Positions 1-9,208 of a stretch of DNA of 46,453 bases are shown here, in pieces. The notes below the pieces were generated by a model. That model was not told the DNA's origin. It made no database searches and saw only the letters and a list, made by a program, of their open reading frames with translations. The stretch is taken from contig DDDX01000073.1 of NCBI GenBank assembly GCA_002339085.1, positions 1 through 46,453 on the forward strand, in the 5' to 3' direction. This stretch comes from Cellvibrionales bacterium UBA1969. Lineage in GTDB: Bacteria; Pseudomonadota; Gammaproteobacteria; Pseudomonadales; UBA7434. The translations under genes and the position numbers were made by a program. Within the stretch, counting starts at the first letter, position 1. Every line of letters begins with the position of its first letter.

Positions 1-426
1 TGTCCAGCGGATCCCATGCCAGAGTCAGTGGTTCAGCGAGGTGATGAAGAAAAAGAAGTTGGACGGGTTTTTTCTATTATAGAGCAGCAGTTGCAGCAAC
101 AGATCTTACCTGCGCAGTCAGATCATTTTATTACGCATCGAGTTGAGCATATTAATGCGATGGTAGAATTTATGCATCGAAAGGCGCTTTACGGCTCTGA
201 CCTAGACCGCTATGAGCAAAATGAAATTGCTGATATCATGGGTGAATCTTTTGACGATTTGCCTATGGCTGAAGAGGCGTTGCTTGCGCGAATTGATACG
301 ATGGACAGTGTTGAAGAAGAGCAGATTATTCTGACCTACTTGCATGCTAGGGCCTATCGTTTAGAGGATTTAATGGAGCCTTTGGTGCGTCCCTTTGCGC
401 ATCGTTTTTTAGCCAAGGTCGATTAG
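1..426 (+). CDS. 3' part of an unrecognised gene (partial at left edge)
   Basis: The frame is open from the first base, so this may be the C-terminal part of a longer protein. The first ATG is at 16, but no ribosome binding site precedes it within the window, which favours a truncated gene over a complete 136-residue one. The visible part is acidic and predicted largely helical, with no signal peptide, membrane segment or cysteine cluster. I recognise no family. It ends 39 nt before dinB on the same strand and could be co-transcribed with it. Function unknown. Confidence 0.6.
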   Translation, partial: CPADPMPESVVQRGDEEKEVGRVFSIIEQQLQQQILPAQSDHFITHRVEHINAMVEFMHRKALYGSDLDRYEQNEIADIMGESFDDLPMAEEALLARIDTMDSVEEEQIILTYLHARAYRLEDLMEPLVRPFAHRFLAKVD

Positions 427-465
427 CCGTATTTATTTTCTAATGCCTGGTAAAGATAAGTTTTT

Positions 466-1593
466 ATGCTGGAAAACCCACAAGCTGAGACTAACGTAGA
501 CAGAGATGCAGCTTTAAATAGTCAGAGAAAAATCATTCACGTCGATATGGATGCTTTTTTTGCCTCTGTTGAACAGCGTGACAGTCCCGAGTATCGCGGA
601 CAGCCCTTAATCGTCGGTGGTGATCCTGACAGTCGCGGAGTCGTGGCGGCATGCAGTTATGAGGCAAGAGTATTTGGTATTCACTCAGCCATGTCATCAT
701 CGCGCGCAAAACAACTTTGTCCAGCGGCTATATTTGTTAAGCCTCGATTTGATGCTTACAAAGAAGCCTCTCTGGCGATTCATGAGGTTTTTCATCAATA
801 CACTGACTTAGTTGAGCCGCTGTCTTTAGATGAAGCTTATTTAGATGTTTCACAAAGCTCATTATTTTCGGGGTCGGCGACCTTGATTGCTAAAGATATT
901 AAACAAAAAATACATTCGAGTACCGGTTTAACCGCCTCAGCGGGCATTTCTTATAATAAATTCCTTGCCAAAATTGCTTCAGATATGGATAAGCCTAACG
1001 GCTTGTTTTTAATTTTACCGCAAGCTGCCAATGATTTATTAGAGTCCTTGGCTATTCGCAAATTCCACGGTATTGGTAAGGCCACTGAAAAAAAAATGAA
1101 AGCGCTGGGTATTCACAATGGCTATGATTTGAAGCAGTGGGGTAGGACTAAGCTGCAACGTCACTTTGGCCGTACTGGGGTGTATTATTTTGATATTGTT
1201 CGCGGCATTGATCATCGACGGGTAGAGAATAATCGGGTTCGAAAATCGATGGGGGCTGAAACCACTTTCTCAACCGATCTGATTGATCGACAGGAAATGC
1301 TGTGTTGCTTAGAGCCATTAGCCGCGAAAGTCGTGGCGGCATTAACAAGTAAAAAATTTGCAGCTCAAACGATTACTTTAAAAGTAAAGTTTGATAATTT
1401 TCAGCAAATCACACGAAGTCATACAGAGGCACAGGCCTTTACTGAGCTTGACGTAGTACTAAAGCGATTGACTGAATTGATGCAACGCACTGAGGCCGGT
1501 CAAAGAAAGGTGCGCCTGCTGGGTTTAAGTCTATCTAATTTGACCTTATTGGATGATGATGCCGCAGCTATCGAACAAATAAGTTTGCTGTAG
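466..1593 (+). CDS. dinB: DNA polymerase IV (Y-family translesion polymerase)
   Basis: Error-prone polymerase that extends past damaged bases and slipped primers in the cytoplasm. The 375 residues show the Y-family palm: HVDMDAFFASVE near the N-terminus with metal ligand Asp27 and steric-gate Phe32, and SLDEAYLDV with Asp122 and Glu123 as the other catalytic acids. The helix-hairpin-helix region (FHGIGKATEKKM) and the little-finger domain follow. Length is close to the roughly 350 residues of E. coli DinB. About 20 extra N-terminal residues precede the conserved RKIIHVDMD start, so the true start could lie a little downstream, although no better ribosome binding site was seen. No LexA-type operator was recognised upstream. 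Confidence 0.96.
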   Translation: MLENPQAETNVDRDAALNSQRKIIHVDMDAFFASVEQRDSPEYRGQPLIVGGDPDSRGVVAACSYEARVFGIHSAMSSSRAKQLCPAAIFVKPRFDAYKEASLAIHEVFHQYTDLVEPLSLDEAYLDVSQSSLFSGSATLIAKDIKQKIHSSTGLTASAGISYNKFLAKIASDMDKPNGLFLILPQAANDLLESLAIRKFHGIGKATEKKMKALGIHNGYDLKQWGRTKLQRHFGRTGVYYFDIVRGIDHRRVENNRVRKSMGAETTFSTDLIDRQEMLCCLEPLAAKVVAALTSKKFAAQTITLKVKFDNFQQITRSHTEAQAFTELDVVLKRLTELMQRTEAGQRKVRLLGLSLSNLTLLDDDAAAIEQISLL

Positions 1594-1774
1594 CGGGCGA
1601 AGCTGAAATAAAATCTATCGTTAACGCTGGGTCGTTTGTTATTACTTGAGGTTACTTACTTTCTGTTTCTGGTCAATTTTACTTAAAGTTAGTTTTGTTA
1701 TTTTTTTGAGCGATTTATGTAGAGTTAATATGTTGTTATTTCTGGCTCGTTTTAGACTGGGGAGCTTTGTATCG

Positions 1775-2335
1775 GTGCGTTCGCTTAGGTCTATGATCCT
1801 AATGGTGTCATGCCTACTGCTTACATCCTGTTCCTTGTTTAAAATTGAGCCCCGTGACTGGTCTGCAAACTGGCCCTCAGAGTCCTATTTCCAAGCCGTT
1901 TACGATCTCGATGAGCCAAATCAAACTGCCCAAAGTTACGCTGAGTATATTGTTTGGGTTAAGCGGTTTTACTCGGGTTGGGTATTTTATCCCAGTGGTT
2001 GGGATGGCATGGTCGATCAATTATTAGCAACAAAAGAAGATCCAGTCTTGCAAGCTTGGTTTCGTCAGGAAATGCTTGAGCTTGGGGCTAAGATAAATTC
2101 GGAGTGGGCTAAGGACGACAATCATCGGCTTATTAACAGCCAGCATTTATTGAATTGGTCAGACGCTGTCAGACGTTCTGTCGTACAAGGTCAAGAAGTC
2201 TGGCTGCTTGAAGAGATTAATCAAGACATTGACGCTCTGTTAAATACTTCTGTTACTGCCTCAAGTATTGAACGAAAACGCTATTTTTCTAGCGCTAGAG
2301 ACGTTGACGAACGCGATGATGAATTCGATTTTTAG
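1775..2335 (+). CDS. Putative outer-membrane or periplasmic lipoprotein, unknown function
   Basis: The GTG at 1775 is the chosen start. It is preceded by GGGGAG (1759-1764) at 10 nt, and it gives a textbook lipoprotein signal: two arginines, a hydrophobic stretch, then the lipobox LTSC. The frame is open further upstream (ATGs at 1646 and 1730), but those starts give an overlong N-terminal region. The mature part of about 170 residues is rich in Trp and Tyr near its start (DWSANWPSESYF, VKRFYSGWVFYPSGWDG) and ends in a charged Asp/Glu tail. I recognise no domain. It sits alone between dinB and pyrG. Confidence 0.75.
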   Translation: MRSLRSMILMVSCLLLTSCSLFKIEPRDWSANWPSESYFQAVYDLDEPNQTAQSYAEYIVWVKRFYSGWVFYPSGWDGMVDQLLATKEDPVLQAWFRQEMLELGAKINSEWAKDDNHRLINSQHLLNWSDAVRRSVVQGQEVWLLEEINQDIDALLNTSVTASSIERKRYFSSARDVDERDDEFDF

Positions 2336-2579
2336 TGAAGGTTAAATATTAACCAGCCCGATCAAGGGCGAATAATCGACAAAATCACCTTTTGTTGGTT
2401 TGTTCCGGCATCGCCATTCTGATAAGCTATTTTCCCATCTTTGAGTGGCAAATCCTGTCATTCTGCATGTGTATATTTTGTGCTATTTGTCACCTCTTTT
2501 GCTTGTGTGGCATTGCCACGTGCCAGACCATTCGTTGATCTGTTCACGTTTCTCTATTTTACTAGTGGGTTGTTTAATT

Positions 2580-4223
2580 ATGAGTGAAGCATCATTGACG
2601 AGGTATATTTTCGTCACCGGCGGTGTGGTTTCGTCACTGGGTAAAGGTATTGCTGCGGCTTCTTTGGCAGCTATTCTTGAAGCCAGAAATTTAACGGTCA
2701 CCATGATGAAGTTGGATCCCTATATTAATGTTGATCCTGGCACCATGAGTCCTTTCCAGCATGGTGAAGTATTTGTTACCGAAGATGGTGCAGAAACCGA
2801 TCTTGATCTGGGCCATTACGAACGATTCCTGCGCACTAAGATGCAAAAAAGCAACAACTTTACCTCTGGCAGTGTGTATGAAACGGTTTTGCGTAAAGAG
2901 CGTCGTGGTGATTATCTTGGTGGTACGGTACAAGTGATTCCGCATATTACTGACGAAATTAAGCAGCGGGTGATGGCCAGAGGTGAAGGCTATGACGTGG
3001 TGCTGGTTGAGATCGGCGGTACGGTCGGTGATATTGAGTCATTGCCTTTTTTAGAGGCGGCGAGACAGTTAAAAGTTGAACTCGGTATTCATCGTGCTTT
3101 ATTGATTCATTTGACCTTAGTGCCTTATATCGCTACGGCGGGTGAGACAAAGACTAAACCCACTCAGCACTCAGTTAAGGAATTACGTTCAATAGGTTTG
3201 CAACCAGACGTATTAATTTGTCGATCTGAGGTGGAGATATCGGCCAGTGCACGTAAGAAAATTGCACTGTTCACCAATGTCGAAGAGCGTGCGGTTATTT
3301 CTTTACCCGATGCGGATACGATTTATCGCGCACCCATTATGCTGAATAAAAAAGGCCTCGATGAGTATGTTGTTCAGCGCTTAGGTCTCGCTTGTAAAGT
3401 GGCTGACCTGTCCGAATGGGAAGCCGTTATCGATGGTGAGTTAAATCCACGCGGCGAAGTTAAAGTTGCGATGGTCGGAAAGTATACGGACTTAATCGAT
3501 GCTTATAAGTCTCTCAATGAAGCACTCAAGCATGCGGGTATTGGCGAGCGGATGAAGGTCTTAGTTCAGTATATCGATTCCGAAGACATCGAGAGAGACG
3601 GCCTTGCACCGTTAGAAAAAGTAGACGCTATTTTGGTGCCTGGCGGATTTGGCGAGCGAGGTGTCGAGGGTAAAATCCGTGCGGTTCAGTTCGCCCGTGA
3701 AAATAAAGTCCCTTACCTAGGTATCTGTTTAGGCATGCAAGTGGCGGTCATTGAGTATGCACGAAATGTTGCGGGTTTAGCGGGTGCTCACAGTTCTGAA
3801 TTTCAAATTGATACCCCGCATCCAGTCATAGCATTAATAAAAGAGTGGCTGGACGAAGATGGCAGTCAAAAATCTCGCAGTGCTGACCAAGACCTTGGTG
3901 GCAGTATGCGTTTAGGCGCACAGGCTTGTGAGTTAGTTGAAGGGACTTTGGCGCAAACAACTTATGGTGAGGCGCATATTGCAGAGCGGCATCGGCACCG
4001 TTATGAAGTGAACGCAAATTATGTTGAGCAATTGCAGAGTGCAGGTTTAGGGATAGCTGGTTGGTCGCAAGACAAGCAGTTAGTCGAGGTTGTTGAGGTA
4101 GCCGATCATCCATGGTTTGTGGCTTGTCAGTTTCATCCGGAATTTACTTCTACACCGCGTGATGGTCATCCGCTGTTTAGTGGGTTTATTCAAGCAGCAA
4201 TTGCTTTTTCACAGCAGTCTTAG
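2580..4223 (+). CDS. pyrG: CTP synthase (glutamine-hydrolysing)
   Basis: Makes CTP from UTP, ATP and glutamine, the last step of pyrimidine nucleotide synthesis. The N-terminal synthetase domain opens with YIFVTGGVVSSLGKG (P-loop). The C-terminal class I glutaminase carries LGICLGMQ with the nucleophilic Cys and the His-Glu pair in FHPEF. The frame is open back to 2445, but family proteins begin just before YIFVTGG, so the ATG at 2580 is taken, giving 547 residues against 545 in E. coli. The ribosome binding site is weak. It heads a same-strand run with kdsA and eno, an order common in gammaproteobacteria. Confidence 0.97.
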   Translation: MSEASLTRYIFVTGGVVSSLGKGIAAASLAAILEARNLTVTMMKLDPYINVDPGTMSPFQHGEVFVTEDGAETDLDLGHYERFLRTKMQKSNNFTSGSVYETVLRKERRGDYLGGTVQVIPHITDEIKQRVMARGEGYDVVLVEIGGTVGDIESLPFLEAARQLKVELGIHRALLIHLTLVPYIATAGETKTKPTQHSVKELRSIGLQPDVLICRSEVEISASARKKIALFTNVEERAVISLPDADTIYRAPIMLNKKGLDEYVVQRLGLACKVADLSEWEAVIDGELNPRGEVKVAMVGKYTDLIDAYKSLNEALKHAGIGERMKVLVQYIDSEDIERDGLAPLEKVDAILVPGGFGERGVEGKIRAVQFARENKVPYLGICLGMQVAVIEYARNVAGLAGAHSSEFQIDTPHPVIALIKEWLDEDGSQKSRSADQDLGGSMRLGAQACELVEGTLAQTTYGEAHIAERHRHRYEVNANYVEQLQSAGLGIAGWSQDKQLVEVVEVADHPWFVACQFHPEFTSTPRDGHPLFSGFIQAAIAFSQQS

Positions 4224-4268
4224 TCTGCATTTTTTAGGGTTAGAATGCCGCTCTAATAAGAGTTAATT

Positions 4269-5123
4269 ATGTCAGAAACCGCGTCAAAAACTATTCGAGT
4301 GGCCAGCATCTCAGTGGCTAATCATTTGCCTTTTGTATTATTTGGCGGTATGAATGTGCTTGAGTCTGAAGCTATGGCAATTGATATTGCTGGGCATTAT
4401 GTTGAAGTCTGCACCGAGCTTAATATTCCTTACATTTTTAAAGGTTCGTTTGACAAAGCTAATCGCTCATCGATGCATTCTTTTCGAGGGCCGGGCTTAG
4501 ATCAGGGTTTGAAAATCTTAGCGGCAGTAAAAGATCAATACGATGTGCCAGTCATTACCGACTTGCACGAGCCTGCGCAAGCGACTGAAGTGGCCGCTGT
4601 TGCCGATGTGATTCAGCTACCTGCATTTTTATCGAGACAAACTGACCTGGTGGTTGCGATGGCAAAAACAGGTGCGGCGATTAATATTAAAAAGGCCCAA
4701 TTTCTGGCGCCGTTAGAAATGCAGCATATCTTAACTAAATGCCAAGAGGCCGGTAACGATCAGCTGATGCTCTGTGAGCGGGGTAGCAGTTTTGGTTATA
4801 ACAATCTCGTGGTTGATATGCTTGGTTTCGGCATCATGAAGTCGTTTTCATACCCTGTTATTTTTGACGTTACGCATGCCCTGCAAATGCCAGGTGGTCG
4901 AAGTGACTCTGCCGGTGGGCGGCGTCAGCAAGTCGTCCAGCTTGGCAAGGCAGGCATGTCGCAAGGCTTGGCTGGTTTATTTTTAGAGGCGCACCCAGAT
5001 CCCGACAAGGCGCTTTGTGATGGTCCCTGCGCACTACCATTAAAGCAATTAAAGCCTTTTCTAGAGCAAATGCAGGCAGTTGATAATCTGGCTAAGCGTT
5101 TGCCTGAACTTGATATTCGTTAA
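4269..5123 (+). CDS. kdsA: 3-deoxy-8-phosphooctulonate (KDO-8-P) synthase
   Basis: Condenses phosphoenolpyruvate with arabinose 5-phosphate to KDO-8-phosphate, the precursor of the lipopolysaccharide inner-core sugar, so the cell has a Gram-negative outer membrane. At 284 residues it is the normal length. Family landmarks include GGMNVLES near the N-terminus, KGSFDKANRSS, the NIKKAQFLAP strand, GSSFGYNNLVVDM, and the C-terminal EAHPDPDKALCDGP substrate-binding stretch. It starts 45 nt after pyrG and ends 27 nt before eno, consistent with one transcript. No unusual residues were noted. Confidence 0.97.
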   Translation: MSETASKTIRVASISVANHLPFVLFGGMNVLESEAMAIDIAGHYVEVCTELNIPYIFKGSFDKANRSSMHSFRGPGLDQGLKILAAVKDQYDVPVITDLHEPAQATEVAAVADVIQLPAFLSRQTDLVVAMAKTGAAINIKKAQFLAPLEMQHILTKCQEAGNDQLMLCERGSSFGYNNLVVDMLGFGIMKSFSYPVIFDVTHALQMPGGRSDSAGGRRQQVVQLGKAGMSQGLAGLFLEAHPDPDKALCDGPCALPLKQLKPFLEQMQAVDNLAKRLPELDIR

Positions 5124-5150
5124 ATTTAAAACCCTTTATTTGGAGAAAAA

Positions 5151-6440
5151 ATGGCCCTTATTCAATCTGTCACAGCGATCGAAGTACTCGATTCTCGAGG
5201 TAATCCAACGATAGAAGCACAAGTTATTTTAGATAATGGTTTTACGGCTTCAGCCTGTGCCCCTTCAGGGGCGTCAACCGGTTCTCGTGAGGCTTTAGAG
5301 TTAAGGGATGGTGATAAAAGTCGCTATCTTGGAAAGGGTGTTCTAACAGCGGTTAATAATATCAATCAACTGATTCAGCCTGAGTTGATCGGTAAGAACC
5401 CTGCTGATCAAGCAGCTTTAGATCAGCTGATGATTGATTTGGACGGCACTGAAAATAAGGCAAAATTGGGTGCTAATGCTGTGCTAGCGGTTTCTCTTGC
5501 AGTCGCAAAAGTTGCGGCAGCTGATTTAGGTTTGCCGCTTTATGAACATATAGCAAATATCAATGGAACACCGGGACAATACTCGATGCCAGTACCAATG
5601 ATGAATATTGTTAATGGCGGCGAGCATGCCGATAATAATGTCGATATTCAGGAATTTATGGTACAGCCGGTCGCGGCTAAGACTTTTTCTGAGGCATTGC
5701 GGTGTGGAGCAGAGATTTTTCATGCGTTAAAAGCGGTGCTACAAGAACGTGGTTTGAATACGGCTGTTGGTGATGAAGGTGGATTTGCGCCTAACTTAGA
5801 GTCTAATGCCGCGGCATTAGCGTTAATTTCAGAGGCTGTTAGCCATGCGGGCTATAAATTGGGAAATGATGTCACTTTGGCACTCGATTGTGCTGCTTCT
5901 GAGTTTTACCAAGATGGTCAATATAATTTAGCTGGAGAGGGAAAGGTTTTTACCGCCAGTCAATTCGCCGATTACTTGGCAGATTTAAGCGAGCAATATC
6001 CAATTTTATCGATTGAAGATGGAATGGATGAAAGTGATTGGGCTGGCTGGTTAGAACTGACCAATAAGATTGGTCAGCGGGTGCAGCTAGTAGGCGATGA
6101 TCTTTTTGTGACGAATACAAAAATATTACAGCGCGGTATTGATGAGAATATAGCCAATTCTATCTTGATTAAGTTTAACCAGATCGGCTCATTAACCGAA
6201 ACGTTGGAGGCCATTAAGATGGCGCAAGCAGCTGGCTATACCGTGGTAATTTCACATCGCTCTGGCGAAACGGAAGATACGACGATTGCTGATTTAGCCG
6301 TTGCGACGGCCGCGGGTCAAATAAAGACAGGCTCCTTATGCCGCTCTGATAGAGTCGCTAAATATAATCGTTTGTTACGCATTGAGGCCGAACTTGGCGA
6401 AAACGTTCCTTATCATGGTAGAGCTGAGTTTAAGGTTTAG
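5151..6440 (+). CDS. eno: Enolase
   Basis: Interconverts 2-phosphoglycerate and phosphoenolpyruvate in glycolysis, and is also a component of the RNA degradosome in many gammaproteobacteria. It has 429 residues, against 432 in E. coli. Visible signatures are EVLDSRGNPT at the start, GDEGGFAPNL, the metal-binding SIEDGMDE and LVGDDLFVTN, the catalytic-lysine strand ILIKFNQIGSLTETL, and SHRSGETEDT. A good ribosome binding site (TTTGGAGAAAA) precedes the ATG. Its phosphoenolpyruvate product is the substrate of the preceding gene product KdsA, and ftsB follows 21 nt later. Confidence 0.98.
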   Translation: MALIQSVTAIEVLDSRGNPTIEAQVILDNGFTASACAPSGASTGSREALELRDGDKSRYLGKGVLTAVNNINQLIQPELIGKNPADQAALDQLMIDLDGTENKAKLGANAVLAVSLAVAKVAAADLGLPLYEHIANINGTPGQYSMPVPMMNIVNGGEHADNNVDIQEFMVQPVAAKTFSEALRCGAEIFHALKAVLQERGLNTAVGDEGGFAPNLESNAAALALISEAVSHAGYKLGNDVTLALDCAASEFYQDGQYNLAGEGKVFTASQFADYLADLSEQYPILSIEDGMDESDWAGWLELTNKIGQRVQLVGDDLFVTNTKILQRGIDENIANSILIKFNQIGSLTETLEAIKMAQAAGYTVVISHRSGETEDTTIADLAVATAAGQIKTGSLCRSDRVAKYNRLLRIEAELGENVPYHGRAEFKV

Positions 6441-6461
6441 TATTGATATGAGGATTTATTA

Positions 6462-6806
6462 ATGGCAGCTAAGCAACTACCACCTCAGGCTTCGGATCAT
6501 GGCATCGCTGATATCTTTTTGCAGGGATTCATTGCTTTATTGCTGTTAATATTGGTGTTTTTGCAATACAGGTTATGGGCGGGTGAAGGCAGTCTTGCGC
6601 AAGCTCAGACACTAAAAGCCAAGATTGCTGAGCAACAGGAAAAAAATGCTCAACTTGCCTCGTATAATGATCGTCTTATGAGTCAAGTTGCTTCTCTCAA
6701 GCAAGGGCTTGACGCTGTAGAGTCTAGCGCCAGAGAAGATTTGGGTATGATTAAATCAGACGAGACGTTTTACTTGCTGATTGAGCAACCGGCTACCAAG
6801 CCATGA
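6462..6806 (+). CDS. ftsB: Cell division protein FtsB
   Basis: Small bitopic inner-membrane protein that joins FtsL and FtsQ in the divisome. After a short cytoplasmic N-terminus there is one membrane segment (about residues 17-36, rich in Leu, Ile and Phe), then a coiled coil (about 44-85, Gln/Lys/Ala-rich heptads) and the typical C-terminal AREDLGMIKSDETFYLL motif. It has 114 residues, near the family length. Context is decisive: it lies between eno and ispD, as in many gammaproteobacteria. Its TGA overlaps the ispD ATG by four bases, suggesting translational coupling. Confidence 0.95.
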   Translation: MAAKQLPPQASDHGIADIFLQGFIALLLLILVFLQYRLWAGEGSLAQAQTLKAKIAEQQEKNAQLASYNDRLMSQVASLKQGLDAVESSAREDLGMIKSDETFYLLIEQPATKP

Positions 6807-7537
6807 GCCAGGCTGTCATTTGGGCGTTAGTACCCGGAGCAGGTACAGGCCAACGTATGGGTGCTAGCCTACCTAAGCAATACCTTTTACTAGCAGGGCA
6901 AACGATTGCGGAAAGGACTTTGTCGCAGCTAGTGACTGCTGACTTGTTTTCTAAAATTATTATTGCGTTAGCCGATGATGACAATCATTTTTTAGACTTA
7001 CCCATAGCACAATCTGCACAGATTGAGACCGTTGTGGGTGGCGCTAGTCGGGCGGCTTCTGTTCTAAATGGTTTGCATGCCTTAGCCGATTATGCTGCAG
7101 CTGATGATTGGGTAATGGTTCATGATATTGCTCGGCCATTAATTACTGTTGAGGCGATGAATAAACTCGTCAATGCAGTGGGCCCACAAGATGTAGCAGC
7201 AATTTTAGCGACCAGAATACATGATACTGTTAAGCAATCAGACATTTATAACTCGGTGCCTGAGTCGCTTCCTTTTGTTGAAACAACGTTAGACAGGCGT
7301 CGATTATGGCTGGCTCAAACGCCGCAAATGGTTCGATACGGTTTGCTGGTTGAGGCGTTGACGCAAGCTGAAAAGCAGCATGAAGTGACCGATGAAGCCT
7401 CTGCGGTTGAGTTTCTAGGTCGGTCAGTTTTGTTGGTAGAAAATACTCAGCAAAATATTAAGATAACGACCGATGAGGATCTTCGCTTGGCCGAATATTA
7501 TTTGTTAGATTCTGTGGGTTTAACTGAGGTGGGCTAA
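6803..7537 (+). CDS. ispD: 2-C-methyl-D-erythritol 4-phosphate cytidylyltransferase
   Basis: Third step of the MEP isoprenoid pathway: CTP plus methylerythritol phosphate gives CDP-methylerythritol. The nucleotide-binding N-terminus reads VPGAGTGQRMGASLPKQYLLL, which differs slightly from the common PAAGxGxRM by having Gly at the second position. Further landmarks are VHDIARPLI, the TLDRRRLWLAQTPQ motif, VTDEASAVE and the C-terminal NIKITTDEDL. It has 244 residues, a normal size. The start overlaps ftsB by four bases and the stop overlaps ispF by one base, so all three are probably co-translated. Confidence 0.97.
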   Translation: MSQAVIWALVPGAGTGQRMGASLPKQYLLLAGQTIAERTLSQLVTADLFSKIIIALADDDNHFLDLPIAQSAQIETVVGGASRAASVLNGLHALADYAAADDWVMVHDIARPLITVEAMNKLVNAVGPQDVAAILATRIHDTVKQSDIYNSVPESLPFVETTLDRRRLWLAQTPQMVRYGLLVEALTQAEKQHEVTDEASAVEFLGRSVLLVENTQQNIKITTDEDLRLAEYYLLDSVGLTEVG

Positions 7538-8046
7538 TGAGTATGCGAATAGGGCAAGGCTTCGATGTGCATGCTTTTTCTGGAGTAGAATCATCACTAT
7601 CAAGTAGCGATAGCTCCCATATTGTTATTGGCGGCGTGTCGATTCCTTACAAGGTCCCTTTGCTCGCGCATTCCGATGGAGATGTTTTGGTGCATGCTTT
7701 AGCAGATGCCTTGTTAGGTGCGCTTGCGCTAGGCGATATTGGCCAGCATTTCCCTGACACCCACAGTGATTACCGTAATATTGATTCACGTCAGTTGCTA
7801 CGACAGGTGATGGCTTTAGTGGCTGATCGCGGTTATTACTTAGTAAATGCCGATATGACCATTGTCGCTCAGCGGCCAAAAATGGCAGAGTATATTCCTG
7901 CGATGCGCGATCATATTGCCAGTGATACGGCTGTTGCCTTGGCAGATGTAAGTATTAAAGCAACAACGACTGAGAAGCTCGGTTTTACCGGCCGGGAAGA
8001 AGGTATTGCTTGTCATGCTGTAGTTTTGCTCAGACAAACTTCCTAA
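7537..8046 (+). CDS. ispF: 2-C-methyl-D-erythritol 2,4-cyclodiphosphate synthase
   Basis: Cyclises the CDP-methylerythritol phosphate intermediate with release of CMP in the MEP pathway; the family acts as a homotrimer. Metal-ligand motifs are present: GQGFDVHAF at the N-terminus and LAHSDGDV with its His. The KATTTEKLGFTGREEG stretch near the C-terminus is typical. It has 169 residues, about ten more than E. coli IspF. The excess is a Ser-rich insert (VESSLSSSDSSH) between the DVH metal site and the IVIGG strand. A second in-frame ATG two codons downstream gives MRIG, the commoner family N-terminus. Confidence 0.96.
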   Translation: MSMRIGQGFDVHAFSGVESSLSSSDSSHIVIGGVSIPYKVPLLAHSDGDVLVHALADALLGALALGDIGQHFPDTHSDYRNIDSRQLLRQVMALVADRGYYLVNADMTIVAQRPKMAEYIPAMRDHIASDTAVALADVSIKATTTEKLGFTGREEGIACHAVVLLRQTS

Positions 8047-8058
8047 TACTTAGTAGCT

Positions 8059-9186
8059 GTGAGTTTATCGATTAATAGTGGTTCTCAAAGTCCACCACTT
8101 GCCTATGCTTACGGTGGCCCAACAGTTAAGGCTGCTATTAAACAGCAAGCTGAAGATTTTTATGTCGATGAGATTTTAGGTTTCGAGCCCAGTGGCGCGG
8201 GCGAGCATGTGTTCTTGCATATTGAAAAACGTTGCTTAACCACCTTGGCGGTTAGAGATGCGATTGCTAAATTGGCAGGCTGTAAATTGATGGATGTGGG
8301 GTACTCAGGTCTAAAAGATAAATGGGCTGTTACTCGTCAGTGGTTCAGTGTTTACCTGCCAATAACCATTGAGCCTAATTGGTCAGAACTGCTGATCGAC
8401 GCCCAGTCTTCGCAAGCCTATCTTCGAGTCTTGGGAATTGACCGGCATGATCGAAAGTTGCGTCGCGGCACCCATAAAGAAAATGCATTTAAGCTTGCTC
8501 TGAGAGATGTTGGCAATGTATCTGATAGTCACAATTTGTCGATGGATGCAGAACATTATTTCAATCAGCGCTTAACTATTTTAAGTGAGGAGGGGTTTCC
8601 TAACTATTTTGGGCAGCAACGCTTTAGCAATCAAAATTTAGTTAAAGCAAGACAGTTATTTGACGCTAATAAGCGAATGCCTAGAGAGCAGCGAGGCTTA
8701 TGTTTGTCGGCGGCGCGATCCTATTTATTCAATCTACTGCTTAGTGAGCGGGTGCGGCAAGATAATTGGACGCATTATCTTGCCGGGGATGTATTGACAT
8801 TAGCGGGCAGTCGCAGTCAATTTAGCTTGCATGAAGATGATAATGATTGGTTTAAGAGTTCGGCTTCCGATGAGTTAATGAAGCTGGTAAACCCTATTGA
8901 ACAGAGGCTTAGAGAGGCTGATATCCATATCTCAGGTACCTTGTGTGGGCTTGGCGAATCGCCGTTATCAGCGGCTGCGCTGGAACTTGAGACGGCGGTT
9001 TTGCGACCAGAGCAGGCGTTAGTTGATGGGCTCTGTCGCCAAGGTGTCGAACAGGCTAGACGACCACTTCGAGCAATGCCGAAGCAGTTGAAGTGGCAAT
9101 TTAAAAGTGAAAAATTACAGCTTAGCTTTGTGCTTCCGACCGGAAGTTATGCCACAGTTTTGTTGAGAGAATTGGTAGAATGTTAA
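8059..9186 (+). CDS. truD: tRNA pseudouridine(13) synthase TruD
   Basis: Isomerises uridine 13 of tRNA-Glu to pseudouridine. It starts at GTG (8059), 12 nt after ispF. The catalytic Asp is visible as Asp87 in SGLKDKWAV. Other family landmarks are VFLHIEKRCLTT, RGTHKENAF and the EGFPNYFGQQRF loop. It has 375 residues, slightly longer than E. coli TruD. In many relatives surE follows truD; here pcm follows directly 22 nt later. Confidence 0.96.
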   Translation: MSLSINSGSQSPPLAYAYGGPTVKAAIKQQAEDFYVDEILGFEPSGAGEHVFLHIEKRCLTTLAVRDAIAKLAGCKLMDVGYSGLKDKWAVTRQWFSVYLPITIEPNWSELLIDAQSSQAYLRVLGIDRHDRKLRRGTHKENAFKLALRDVGNVSDSHNLSMDAEHYFNQRLTILSEEGFPNYFGQQRFSNQNLVKARQLFDANKRMPREQRGLCLSAARSYLFNLLLSERVRQDNWTHYLAGDVLTLAGSRSQFSLHEDDNDWFKSSASDELMKLVNPIEQRLREADIHISGTLCGLGESPLSAAALELETAVLRPEQALVDGLCRQGVEQARRPLRAMPKQLKWQFKSEKLQLSFVLPTGSYATVLLRELVEC

Positions 9187-9208
9187 TTGAATGGGTAAAT
9201 AGGCAGCA

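Noticed and set aside
2445..2579. Possible 45-residue hydrophobic N-terminal extension of CTP synthase
   Set aside because: PyrG is cytosolic, and family members begin just before YIFVTGG. The upstream open frame is short, has no ribosome binding site, and looks like chance.
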